Origin: Bacteroidota bacterium
GTDB lineage: Bacteria; Bacteroidota; Bacteroidia; Bacteroidales; Dysgonomonadaceae
NCBI GenBank assembly: GCA_023399295.1
Contig: JAEWQF010000037.1
Coordinates: forward strand, 1-64,000
DNA: 64,000 nt
Reading direction: 5' to 3'
Under the pieces are notes generated by a model. It was not told the origin of the DNA. It saw only the letters and a program-made list of their open reading frames with translations, and searched no databases. A program made the translations under genes and the position numbers. Of the stretch, positions 25,026 to 33,337 are shown piece after piece (positions within the stretch are counted from its first letter, which is position 1; the number at the start of each line of letters is the position of its first letter).

Positions 25026-26249
25026 ATGGATATAGTAGACCGGTTTATCAAATATGCCCGCATTGATACGCAATCGGATGAGAACAGCACTCAGACGCCC
25101 AGTACGCAGAAACAGTTCAATCTGGCCAAAGAGGTGGAAAAGGAGGCATTGGAGATGGGACTCACCGAGGTGAGTCTCGACAACAACTGTTACCTGATGG
25201 CTACCCTGTCGGCCAACACGAAGAAGGAGGTGCCGGTGATCGGCTTCGTCGCCCACTTTGACACCAGTCCCGATATGAGCGGAGAGCAGGTGAACCCGCG
25301 CATCGTGAAAGCTTACGATGGCAAGGATATCCTGCTCAATGAAGCCAACAACGTGGTGCTGTCACCCTCCCACTTCCCCGAATTACTGCACCATGTGGGA
25401 GAGGATCTGATCGTCACCGACGGGAACACGCTGTTGGGGGCGGATGACAAAGCCGGTATCGCGGAGATCATGACGGCAATGCAATACCTGATCGACCACC
25501 CCGAGATTGAACATGGCAAGATCCGCATCGCCTTCACACCCGACGAGGAGATCGGTCGCGGTGCAGATCATTTCGATGTGGAGAAGTTTGCTGCAGAGTG
25601 GGCCTATACGATGGATGGCAGTGAGGTGGGGGAGCTGGAATATGAAAATTTCAATGCCGCCGTTGCGAAGATTGAGATACAGGGGCGCAATGTACACCCC
25701 GGGTATGCAAAGGGTAAGATGATCAATGCACTCCATCTGGCCACCGAGCTGGTGGGCATGCTGCCCGCACAGGAGCGGCCGGAGCATACCGCAGGGTATG
25801 AAGGCTTCTTTCACCTGATCGGCATCAATGGCACTGTGGATGAGGCGAGGGTCTCCTTCATCATCCGCGACCACGACAGGATGAAGTTCGAAGCACGCAA
25901 ACAGTTGATGAAAGAGCTGGTGGAGCAGTTGAACAAGCAGTATGACAACCGGCTTGTGTTGGATCTGAAAGACCAGTATTACAATATGAAGGAGAAGGTG
26001 GAGCCGGTGATGCATGTGATCGATTATGCCTATCGTGCCATGGAGGCGGCAGGTGTGAAGCCCAACATCAAACCGATTCGTGGTGGCACCGATGGGGCGC
26101 GCCTCTCATTCATGGGGCTTCCCTGTCCCAATATCTTCGCCGGCGGGATGAACTTCCATGGCCGGTATGAGTTTCTGCCAGTACCCTCACTGCATAAAGC
26201 CGCCGAAGTGATTGTCCGGATTGCCGAACTTGTCGCCAAAGAGGCATAA
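25026..26249 (+). CDS. pepT: Peptidase T (tripeptide aminopeptidase)
   Basis: 407 residues, standard for PepT of family M20. Zinc and catalytic motifs: FVAHFDTSPDMSG (His and Asp, about 76-88), LGADDKAGIAEI (bridging Asp, about 137-148), FTPDEEIGRG (Glu pair, about 171-180) and a late His in GGMNFHGRYEF. It removes the N-terminal residue of tripeptides in the cytosol. gcvT follows after 28 bp on the same strand. Confidence 0.96.
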   Translation: MDIVDRFIKYARIDTQSDENSTQTPSTQKQFNLAKEVEKEALEMGLTEVSLDNNCYLMATLSANTKKEVPVIGFVAHFDTSPDMSGEQVNPRIVKAYDGKDILLNEANNVVLSPSHFPELLHHVGEDLIVTDGNTLLGADDKAGIAEIMTAMQYLIDHPEIEHGKIRIAFTPDEEIGRGADHFDVEKFAAEWAYTMDGSEVGELEYENFNAAVAKIEIQGRNVHPGYAKGKMINALHLATELVGMLPAQERPEHTAGYEGFFHLIGINGTVDEARVSFIIRDHDRMKFEARKQLMKELVEQLNKQYDNRLVLDLKDQYYNMKEKVEPVMHVIDYAYRAMEAAGVKPNIKPIRGGTDGARLSFMGLPCPNIFAGGMNFHGRYEFLPVPSLHKAAEVIVRIAELVAKEA

Positions 26250-26277
26250 CCCAGTCATCCGAAATCAAAAACCAAAT

Positions 26278-27363
26278 ATGAAGAAAACGCCATTTACCGA
26301 TCTGCACATTGCCCTGGGAGCAAAGATGCACGAGTTTGCCGGGTACAACATGCCCATTGAGTACAGCGGTATCATTGACGAGCATCTCACGGTTGTGCAT
26401 GGCGTGGGGGTGTTCGATGTGTCGCACATGGGTGAGTTCTGGGTGAAAGGGCCACAGGCACTCCCCTTCCTTCAAAAGATAGCCAGCAACGATGCCTCTC
26501 GCCTGGAACCAGGCAAGGCGCAGTACAGTTGTTTTGTCAACGAGCAGGGCGGCATCGTGGACGATTTCATCGTCTACCAGTATGAACCGGAGAAATACCT
26601 GCTCGTTGTCAACGCAGCCAACATCGAGAAAGACTGGGAGTGGTGTCAACGGCACAACAGCATGGGTGCGGAACTGGAGAACGCCTCCGGGCATATGGCC
26701 CAACTGGCTGTTCAAGGACCGAAGTCACTGGAGATCATGCAGCAGCTGACTGATGCCGATCTCTCGTCCATCCCTTACTACTCGTTCGTGACCAGCCGCT
26801 TTGCCGGGGTAGACAACGTCATCATCTCCAATACCGGCTATACCGGTGCCGGAGGTTTTGAGCTCTACTTTTATCCCGAAGAGGGTGGCAAGCTATGGGA
26901 TGCGCTTTTTCAAACAGGAGCACCCTTCGGCATCAAGCCCGTAGGACTTGGGGCACGCGATACGTTGCGACTGGAGATGGGATTCTGCCTCTATGGCAAC
27001 GATCTGGACGACACCACCACCCCCCTGCAGGCAGGGCTGGGATGGATTACCCGATTCACTGATGAGAAGCCCTTTATTGGTCGTGAGCTCCTGGAGAAAG
27101 AAAAAGTTGAGGGTGTCTCCCGCAAGCTCTGTTGTTTTGAGCTGACCGAGAAGGGCATTCCGCGGCATGGCTATGAAATATGCAACGATGCGGATCACCC
27201 TATCGGGGTTGTTACCTCGGGTACGATCTCGCCGGTGCTGAAAACAGGGATTGGCATGGGTTACCTCAAACCGGAATATGCTGCCCCCGGGACTGAAATA
27301 ATGATCAGTGTGCGCAACAAAAAGTTGAAAGCGGTGGTGGTAAAGCCTCCATTCCGAAAATAA
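26278..27363 (+). CDS. gcvT: Aminomethyltransferase, glycine cleavage system T protein
   Basis: 361 residues from the ATG at 26278 (MKKTPFTDLH); the longer frame starts inside pepT. Family blocks: FAGYNMPIEYSG (about 21-32), GVFDVSHMGE (about 47-56), NTGYTGAGGFELY (about 186-198) and LGARDTLRLEMG (about 224-235), which bind tetrahydrofolate and the lipoyl arm. It releases ammonia and passes the C1 unit to tetrahydrofolate. The H and P protein genes are not here. The folate enzyme FolD is encoded 2 kb away but on the other strand. Confidence 0.95.
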   Translation: MKKTPFTDLHIALGAKMHEFAGYNMPIEYSGIIDEHLTVVHGVGVFDVSHMGEFWVKGPQALPFLQKIASNDASRLEPGKAQYSCFVNEQGGIVDDFIVYQYEPEKYLLVVNAANIEKDWEWCQRHNSMGAELENASGHMAQLAVQGPKSLEIMQQLTDADLSSIPYYSFVTSRFAGVDNVIISNTGYTGAGGFELYFYPEEGGKLWDALFQTGAPFGIKPVGLGARDTLRLEMGFCLYGNDLDDTTTPLQAGLGWITRFTDEKPFIGRELLEKEKVEGVSRKLCCFELTEKGIPRHGYEICNDADHPIGVVTSGTISPVLKTGIGMGYLKPEYAAPGTEIMISVRNKKLKAVVVKPPFRK

Positions 27364-27399
27364 TCGGCAGTTTGTTGCTGGTTTTTCACCAATTAACCC

Positions 27400-27407
27400 T
27401 ATTTTTG
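27400..27407 (+). promoter_or_regulatory. -7 box for the flippase-like gene
   Basis: TATTTTTG, full match to TAnnTTTG, 48 bp before the ATG. Confidence 0.55.
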
Positions 27408-27454
27408 TGGCCTGATACTGCGCCTGTCAGGCCATTGTTTACAGCCGCTTTCCT

Positions 27455-28450
27455 ATGGCAAAAAAAGCGAAGATAGCTCAGAATATATTTTTTCTGCTCG
27501 GTGCCCTGGCGCTGGGCTTTATGATATATAAGACCGGGATCGACAATATCCTGCGTGATATCAGACAAACAGGCTGGTGGTTTGCCCCCATCATCGGACT
27601 CTGGGTGGTGGTCTACCTGCTTAATACCTACTCCTTTTACCGGATCTTGCAGGACGGCAGCGAGGAGACGAAAAAGATCGGCTTCCTGCGGCTTTTCAAG
27701 CTGGTGATCAGCGGCTTCGCCATCAACTACATCACGCCATTCGGCTTAATGGGAGGTGAACCCTATAAGATCATCGAGCTGCAATCCACCCTTGGCATCC
27801 AGCGCGCCACCTCCTCGGTGCTGCTTTCCACCATGATGCATTTTGTCTCACATTTTATCTTCTGGATGGTCTCCATCCCGCTGCTGTTATTTCTGGTGCC
27901 GGTACTCTCCGACGTGGTGGCGCTCGGGATGATCCTTTCTACCGCGACCTCTATTCTGCTGTTGATGTGGGCTTACAGGGTCTACACACGGGGTGGGGTA
28001 GACAGGGCGTTGATGTTGGGTGGCCGTCTCCCTTTTGTGGGGAAGAGTCTGAAAGCCTATCGCAGACACAACCAGGATAAGATAGACCAGATGGATAGCC
28101 TGATTGCCGATCTCTACCGCAACCGCAAGAAGGATTTTATCGTGTCGCTTTCGCTCGAGATATTCTCCCGTTTTTTTCTCTGCCTGGAGGTGATCCTGAT
28201 GATGATGGCTGTGGGTCGTCCCATTCCCTTTGGTCAGGGGGTGCTGATCGAATCGATCCAGTCGCTGATCGGTAACATTCTCTTCTTCATGCCGATGCAG
28301 ATGGGTTCCCGCGAGGGTGGCATCGTGATCGTATTCGGCATCCTCTCACTGCCCTTGTCGTATGGTGTCTTTGTGAGTCTCTGCAAGCGCATCCGGGAGA
28401 TCTTCTGGACACTGGTAGGCATCCTGCTCATCAAGGTGAAGAAATATTAG
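27455..28450 (+). CDS. Lysylphosphatidylglycerol synthase/flippase-like membrane protein
   Basis: 331 residues with about eight membrane helices. The layout and the blocks NYITPFGLMGGEPYKIIEL (about 89-107) and MPMQMGSREGGIVIVFG (about 279-295) are those of the LPG_synthase_TM (UPF0104/AglD) family. The catalytic soluble domain of true MprF enzymes is missing, so this is a stand-alone membrane part, possibly a lipid flippase. It is the only gene of its unit and ends 18 bp before the convergent SDR gene without a visible terminator. Confidence 0.87.
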   Translation: MAKKAKIAQNIFFLLGALALGFMIYKTGIDNILRDIRQTGWWFAPIIGLWVVVYLLNTYSFYRILQDGSEETKKIGFLRLFKLVISGFAINYITPFGLMGGEPYKIIELQSTLGIQRATSSVLLSTMMHFVSHFIFWMVSIPLLLFLVPVLSDVVALGMILSTATSILLLMWAYRVYTRGGVDRALMLGGRLPFVGKSLKAYRRHNQDKIDQMDSLIADLYRNRKKDFIVSLSLEIFSRFFLCLEVILMMMAVGRPIPFGQGVLIESIQSLIGNILFFMPMQMGSREGGIVIVFGILSLPLSYGVFVSLCKRIREIFWTLVGILLIKVKKY

Positions 28451-28468
28451 TACCGAAAAAACAGGACG

Positions 28469-29224
28469 TCAGACGTAGATCATCTTCTTTGTCATTCCCC
28501 CATCCACCGTGAAGTTCTGTCCCGTGATGAAGCTGTTATCCGGGTTCATCAGGAAGAGGACCATGCGTGCGATGTCCATCGCATTGCCCACACGGCCGAC
28601 AGGATGCTGCAAGTGATCCTCCATAGTAATATTTGCTTGTTTCGCAACAGTTTTTTTCTTCAGTGCGGAAACATCAATCCAGCCGGGAGAGATGCTGTTG
28701 ACCCGCACGTGGGGACCCAGGCTCACCGCCATGGCATGGGTGAGGGCACAGATGCCTCCCTTGCTGGCTGAATAGGATTCGGTGTGTGGCTCCGACTGAA
28801 AAGCACGGGTGGAGCAGATGTTGACAATCGATCCCTTTGTCTCACGGAGTGAGGATGCCAGGTGTTTACTGCAGAGGAAGGTGCCGGTGAGGTTGGTAGC
28901 GAGAGCCCTGTTCCACTCCTCCAGGGTGAGCTCCTCCATCGGTTTGAATAGTTCATACACTGCATTGTTTACCAGTCCATAAACGCTGCCATATTGCTTG
29001 ATGGCTGCACGGATGGAGGAGCGGACGCTCACCTCGTTGGAGACGTCGGTAATGTGAAAGGAGACGCTGCGCCTGCGGAACGATGGTTTCAATTCCTCCA
29101 TCGCCTCACTGTCGATGTCGAATACCGATACACTGAATCCCTCCTCCAACAAGAGTTGCATCACCACCCGACCGATGCCTTGTGCACCACCGGTGACTAC
29201 GACATGGGGTTTTGCTTTCTTCAT
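28469..29224 (-). CDS. Short-chain dehydrogenase/reductase
   Basis: 251 residues from the ATG at 29224 (MKKAKPHVVV). An in-frame start further upstream would run into folD. Cofactor motif TGGAQGIG (about 12-19), NNAV near 86-89, catalytic Ser in NICSTRAF and YSASK (Tyr and Lys, about 150-154), and the C-terminal SPGWID and GQNFTVDGGM blocks. D42 at the end of the second strand (VFDID) suggests NAD(H). Substrate unknown. It lies 38 bp behind folD and is probably co-transcribed with it. Confidence 0.92.
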   Translation of the reverse strand: MKKAKPHVVVTGGAQGIGRVVMQLLLEEGFSVSVFDIDSEAMEELKPSFRRRSVSFHITDVSNEVSVRSSIRAAIKQYGSVYGLVNNAVYELFKPMEELTLEEWNRALATNLTGTFLCSKHLASSLRETKGSIVNICSTRAFQSEPHTESYSASKGGICALTHAMAVSLGPHVRVNSISPGWIDVSALKKKTVAKQANITMEDHLQHPVGRVGNAMDIARMVLFLMNPDNSFITGQNFTVDGGMTKKMIYV

Positions 29225-29262
29225 GGGGTGTATCAAATTGGGGAATGTCTCCCGACAGACGA

Positions 29263-30144
29263 TTATGCGTATATTGCCCTCTTGCCAGCCAGCAGGGTGT
29301 TGCGCATCAGCGAGACGATGGTCATCGGTCCCACGCCGCCCGGCACGGGCGTGATCCAGGAGCATTTGGGTGCCACCTCGTCGAAAGCCACGTCGCCCGT
29401 CAGTTTGAAGCCCGATTTTGTTGTGTCGTTCGGTACACGGGTGGTTCCCACGTCGATCACCACCGCTCCCTCCTTCACCATATCTCCTTTCAGGAACTCC
29501 GGTACGCCAAGTGCGGCGATGATGATGTCGGCCTGCAGGCAGATCTCCTTGATGTTTCTGGTGCGACTGTGGCAGACGGTCACCGTGCAGTCGCCCGGTG
29601 TTCCCTTCTGCATCATCAGCATCGATACCGGCTTGCCCACGATGTTGCTGCGTCCCAGCACCACGCAGTGTTTCCCGCGCGTCTCAATGTGATACCGTTT
29701 CAGCAACTCCACAATACCGGCGGGCGTGGCGGAGAGGAAGCAGGGGAGCCCCAGTGACATGCGTCCCACGTTCACCGGATGGAAGCCGTCCACATCTTTG
29801 CGGTAGTCGATTGCTTCGGTGATCCGTTCTTCCCGGATATGATTCGGTAGTGGCAGCTGCACAATGAAGCCGTCAATGTCGGGGTCGTTGTTCAGCCGTT
29901 CCACACAGGCGAGCAGCTCCTCTTCCGTGACATCGGTCTCGTAGCGTATCAGCGTGGAGTGGAAACCCACCTCCTCGCAACTGCGTACCTTGTTGGCCAC
30001 GTAGGTCTCACTGCCACCGTCGTGACCCACCAACACAGCTGCCAGATGGGGTGTCTTGCCGCCGGCAGCCTTGATCTGTGCCACCTCTTCGGCTATCTCC
30101 CGTTTTATCTCAGTGGCTGTCGCCTTTCCATCGATCAGGTTCAT
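29263..30144 (-). CDS. folD: Bifunctional methylenetetrahydrofolate dehydrogenase/cyclohydrolase
   Basis: 293 residues. ETYVANKVRSCEEVG near 46-60 supplies the catalytic Tyr and Lys. QLPLPNH (about 96-102), GRSNIVGKP (about 163-171, NADP site) and TPVPGGVGPMTIVSLM (about 265-280) are family signatures. It interconverts C1 units on tetrahydrofolate in the cytosol. Its 5' untranslated region carries a run of AGCTATM heptamers immediately before the ATG. ffh ends 80 bp upstream on the same strand. Confidence 0.97.
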   Translation of the reverse strand: MNLIDGKATATEIKREIAEEVAQIKAAGGKTPHLAAVLVGHDGGSETYVANKVRSCEEVGFHSTLIRYETDVTEEELLACVERLNNDPDIDGFIVQLPLPNHIREERITEAIDYRKDVDGFHPVNVGRMSLGLPCFLSATPAGIVELLKRYHIETRGKHCVVLGRSNIVGKPVSMLMMQKGTPGDCTVTVCHSRTRNIKEICLQADIIIAALGVPEFLKGDMVKEGAVVIDVGTTRVPNDTTKSGFKLTGDVAFDEVAPKCSWITPVPGGVGPMTIVSLMRNTLLAGKRAIYA

Positions 30145-30151
30145 GATTTTC

Positions 30152-30186
30152 AGCTATAAGCTTTTAGCTATCAGCTATCAGCTTTT
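30152..30186. repeat. Five tandem AG-heptamers before folD
   Basis: Read on the plus strand: AGCTATA, AGCTTTT, AGCTATC, AGCTATC, AGCTTTT, in perfect 7-bp phase, starting 8 bp from the folD ATG. The unit is the same as in the long array at 41962-42122. Confidence 0.75.
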
Positions 30187-30199
30187 TTTATTTCTTGTA

Positions 30200-30223
30200 A
30201 ACGATAAACTAAGAACAACGAAC
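30200..30223. repeat. AAC triplets at 7-bp period behind ffh
   Basis: AAC occurs at 30200, 30207, 30214 and 30221, exactly every 7 bp, after the AG-heptamers and ending at the ffh stop. It repeats in miniature the AG-block-then-AAC-block order seen at 41962-42319. Confidence 0.5.
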
Positions 30224-30224
30224 G

Positions 30225-31550
30225 TTATCTCCTGCGGAGATTGCGCATCGCCTGTTTGCCACCACCGGAGGTCATCATCCGCATCATCTTGCGGGTCTCG
30301 TCGAACTGTTTGATCAGCTTGTTCACCTCCTGCACGTTGGTGCCGCTCCCCTTGGCGATGCGGGCACGGCGGCTGCCGTTCAGCATCTCCGGGTTGGAGC
30401 GCTCTGCCGGTGTCATGGAGCGGATGATCGCCTCGATGCCCTTGAAGGCATCGTCGTCGATGTCCAGGTCTTTGATCTGCTTGCCCACGCCGGGGATCAT
30501 CGATGCCAGATCCTTCAGGTTACCCATCTTCTTGATCTGCTGTATCTGGGCGATGAAGTCGTTGAAATCGAATTGGTTCTTGGCGATCTTCTTCTGCAGG
30601 CGGCGTGCCTCCTCCTCATCATACTGTTCCTGTGCCTTCTCCACCAGTGAGACAATGTCGCCCATTCCCAGGATGCGGTCGGCCATACGTTCCGGGTGGA
30701 ACACGTCGATGGCGTCGAGCTTCTCGCCCGTACCGACAAACTTGATCGGCTTGTCGACAACCGAGCGGATAGAGAGTGCCGCACCACCGCGGGTGTCCCC
30801 ATCGAGTTTGGTGAGCACCACCCCGTTGAAGTTGAGTCGTTGGTTGAACTCCTTCGCGGTGTTCACTGCATCCTGACCGGTCATGGCATCCACCACGAAG
30901 AGGATCTCCTGCGGGTTGACCGCCTTTTTGATCGATTCGATCTCCTGCATCATCTGCTCGTCGATGGCCAACCGGCCGGCGGTGTCGATGATCACCAGGT
31001 CCTTGCCGTGCTGACGGGCATACTGGATGGCGTTCTGTGCGATCTTCACCGGATTCTTGTTCTCCTCCTCCGTATAGACGGAGACACCGATCTGTTCACC
31101 CAGCACCTTGAGCTGCTCAATGGCGGCCGGACGATAGACGTCACCCGCCACCAACAGGGGCTGTTTCCCCTTCTTGTTCTTGAGCATGCTGGCCAGCTTA
31201 CCGGAGAAGGTGGTCTTACCCGATCCCTGCAGGCCGGACATCAGAATCACTGCCGGAGTGCCCTTGGTGTTGATGTCGACTGCCGTGCCGCCCATCAGGG
31301 TGGCCAGTTCGTCGTGTACGATCTTCACCATCATCTGCTCCGGTTTCACCGCGTTGAGCACATCCTGTCCTAGCGCCTTCTGTTTCACTGTTTCGGTAAA
31401 ATCCTTCGCAGTCTTGTAGTTGACGTCGGCATCAAGAAGTGCCCTACGCACTTCCTTGAGGGTCTCGGCCACATTGATCTCGGTGATCCTGCCTTCGCCC
31501 TTCAGTATCTTAAACGACCTCTCCAGTCTGTCACTTAAATTTTCAAACAT
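30225..31550 (-). CDS. ffh: Signal recognition particle protein Ffh
   Basis: 441 residues from the ATG at 31550 (MFENLSDRLE). The 23-codon longer version would begin before the promoter box. N-domain helices (1-85), G domain with GLQGSGKTT P-loop (about 105-113), DTAGRL (about 187-192) and TKLDG (about 245-249), then the Met-rich M domain (about 325-441), which binds signal sequences and the SRP RNA. The RNA partner ffs lies at 24801-24896. Confidence 0.97.
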   Translation of the reverse strand: MFENLSDRLERSFKILKGEGRITEINVAETLKEVRRALLDADVNYKTAKDFTETVKQKALGQDVLNAVKPEQMMVKIVHDELATLMGGTAVDINTKGTPAVILMSGLQGSGKTTFSGKLASMLKNKKGKQPLLVAGDVYRPAAIEQLKVLGEQIGVSVYTEEENKNPVKIAQNAIQYARQHGKDLVIIDTAGRLAIDEQMMQEIESIKKAVNPQEILFVVDAMTGQDAVNTAKEFNQRLNFNGVVLTKLDGDTRGGAALSIRSVVDKPIKFVGTGEKLDAIDVFHPERMADRILGMGDIVSLVEKAQEQYDEEEARRLQKKIAKNQFDFNDFIAQIQQIKKMGNLKDLASMIPGVGKQIKDLDIDDDAFKGIEAIIRSMTPAERSNPEMLNGSRRARIAKGSGTNVQEVNKLIKQFDETRKMMRMMTSGGGKQAMRNLRRR

Positions 31551-31580
31551 AGTCCAATGGGTTGTTTTGTTTTCCGGGTA

Positions 31581-31588
31581 CAAAGATA
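31581..31588 (-). promoter_or_regulatory. -7 box for ffh
   Basis: TATCTTTG on the minus strand, 30 bp before the ffh ATG. It is the same octamer as in the SRP RNA promoter. Confidence 0.6.
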
Positions 31589-31704
31589 ATGAAAAAAGCC
31601 CAATCATCCCGACTCCCAAATTCCAAATAGTGAGGATGGTGTCTGTTTTTTAATGATTGATCAATTATAAAAGTAGCGGGGAGCCACAGTTCAACAGAAA
31701 TGAT

Positions 31705-31712
31705 TACTTTTG
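31705..31712 (+). promoter_or_regulatory. -7 box for the CDF transporter gene
   Basis: TACTTTTG, 75 bp before the chosen ATG. It overlaps the longest in-frame start and so argues against that start. Confidence 0.45.
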
Positions 31713-31786
31713 TCGGATCATCTGCCAGATACCACCGTTGGTGGGAACGATTTTGCTCCCTGTCAGTGAATAGCGGAACTGTTGTG

Positions 31787-32731
31787 ATGGTGGATAAACT
31801 ATTTGATTCAATGAATAGCCGATCACTCAACAAATATCTCTACCTCTCGGTTGCTGCAGCACTTGTTACCATCTTGCTGAAATACTACGCTTTTCATGCA
31901 ACCGGGTCGATGGGGTTCCTCTCCGATGCACTGGAGTCGTTCGTCAACCTCTTCGCCGCCCTCTTTGCGTTGCTGATGCTTCATATCTCACGCAAGCCGG
32001 CAGACCAGGAACATGAGTTTGGTCACGGCAAGGCGGAGTACTTCTCCAGCGCGGTGGAGGGGGCGTTGATCCTGGTGGCTGCCTTCACCATCATCCGTTC
32101 GGCGGCACCGCGACTGGTTGATCCGGTGGCGCTGGAAAACATCGGGACCGGATTGCTCTTCTCCCTGCTGGCTTCCCTGGTGAACCTTGCCGTGGGTCTA
32201 GTCCTGATCAACAACGGGAAAAAGAAGAAATCGCTGCTGGTGGAAGCAGATGGCAGGCACCTGATGACCGATGTCTATACCACGGTGGGGGTGATACTGG
32301 GAATCATCCTGGTACAGGTTACCGGTTGGCTGATCATCGACCCCATCATCGCCATCCTGGTAGCGCTCAACATCATCTATTCCGGCTACAGGCTGATCGT
32401 TCGGTCGGCACGTGAGCTGATGGATGCCACCATCCCTGAGGATGAGTTGGAGAGGGTGACCGCCTATCTCGATTCGCTTGGTGAGAGGGAGATTGAATAC
32501 CACTCCCTGCTGACCCGCATGTCGGGACCACGCCGCTTCATTTCGATGCACCTGCTGGTGCCGGGTGAGTGGAGCGTGAAACGGGGACATGACTGTGCGG
32601 ACGAGGTGGAGGAGACTATCATCACCATGTTCAGGGAACCGGTCACCGTCTCCACACACATTGAGCCGGTGGAGGATCCCGCCTCAATGAAGGACATCGG
32701 TATCGATCGGATTGAAATCGACGGCATCTGA
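31787..32731 (+). CDS. Cation diffusion facilitator family transporter
   Basis: About 314 residues from the ATG at 31787 (MVDKLFDSMN); an alternative ATG lies eight codons further on. Six membrane helices followed by a C-terminal cytosolic domain (about 215-314). Helix II has SDALESFVN, where the usual DxxxD metal ligands read E and N. Helix V retains HxxxD in RHLMTDVYTT. The variant helix II site occurs in a CDF subgroup and makes the metal (Zn, Fe, Mn, Co) hard to predict. An inner-membrane metal/proton antiporter is expected. It converges on the V-ATPase operon across a shared hairpin. Confidence 0.9.
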   Translation: MVDKLFDSMNSRSLNKYLYLSVAAALVTILLKYYAFHATGSMGFLSDALESFVNLFAALFALLMLHISRKPADQEHEFGHGKAEYFSSAVEGALILVAAFTIIRSAAPRLVDPVALENIGTGLLFSLLASLVNLAVGLVLINNGKKKKSLLVEADGRHLMTDVYTTVGVILGIILVQVTGWLIIDPIIAILVALNIIYSGYRLIVRSARELMDATIPEDELERVTAYLDSLGEREIEYHSLLTRMSGPRRFISMHLLVPGEWSVKRGHDCADEVEETIITMFREPVTVSTHIEPVEDPASMKDIGIDRIEIDGI

Positions 32732-32754
32732 ACAAATGCGCCGTTCTGAAACAA

Positions 32755-32790
32755 AAGTGAGGCTGTTCCTGTTAGGGAGCAGCCTCACTT
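32755..32790 (-). terminator. Hairpin terminator at the end of the V-ATPase operon (possibly bidirectional)
   Basis: AAGTGAGGCTG (32755-32765) and CAGCCTCACTT (32780-32790) form an 11-bp perfect stem. TTTTG follows on the minus strand and a weaker T-rich stretch on the plus strand, so it can serve both convergent units. Confidence 0.8.
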
Positions 32791-32809
32791 GTTTGGGATG
32801 ATCGCACGT

Positions 32810-33271
32810 TTATGCAACGGCGGTACCGATCAGGAAGACACCGGCCAACGCCACGATGGCATAAAGTTCGGGGAACACTGCAAGGATGAGTGTGTTGCCA
32901 AAGACGTTGTGTCCCTGTCCGATGGCTGCGATACCATTGGCACATACCTGCCCCTGACGGATGGCCGAGAAGAGGCCGATCAGCCCCATTGCCAGGCCAC
33001 CTGCCAGCACGGCTGCCGACTGTATGGCGGAGATATCGGGAGTCAGCACGCTGAAGATGGTCTGGAACATAAAGTATCCGGCAAAGCCATAGAGCCCCTG
33101 TGTGCCGGGCAGAGCCGTCAGTACGAGGAAGTTGCCGAATTTCGAGCTGTCTTTCTTCAAGGCGCCGATGGCTGCGTTGCCGGCAATGGTAACTCCATAG
33201 GCGCTGCCAATGCCTGAGAGGGCGATCATGATTCCGATGCCGATGTAGGCGATTAATAAGTTGCTGTCCAT
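32810..33271 (-). CDS. atpK: V-type ATP synthase subunit K (rotor ring)
   Basis: 153 residues, four membrane helices, a tandem duplication of the two-helix c-subunit. The ion-site residues known from the sodium-binding Enterococcus hirae NtpK ring have counterparts: Leu54, Thr57 and Gln58 in LPGTQ, Gln106 in AIRQG, and Glu135 in FPELYAI. The distance Gln106-Glu135 (29) equals that in NtpK. As in other V-type K subunits, only the second hairpin has the carboxylate. Last gene of the operon. Confidence 0.93.
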   Translation of the reverse strand: MDSNLLIAYIGIGIMIALSGIGSAYGVTIAGNAAIGALKKDSSKFGNFLVLTALPGTQGLYGFAGYFMFQTIFSVLTPDISAIQSAAVLAGGLAMGLIGLFSAIRQGQVCANGIAAIGQGHNVFGNTLILAVFPELYAIVALAGVFLIGTAVA

Positions 33272-33337
33272 GTTGTGAATTGTTATTTGTTTGTTGTTTC
33301 TATTGGTTTTGAATCTTTATTTTAATGTGTACAATGG

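Noticed and set aside
29225..29365. Longer start for the SDR protein reaching into folD
   Set aside because: Would overlap the folD 3' end in another frame; the glycine motif expected near residue 12 fits the ATG at 29224.
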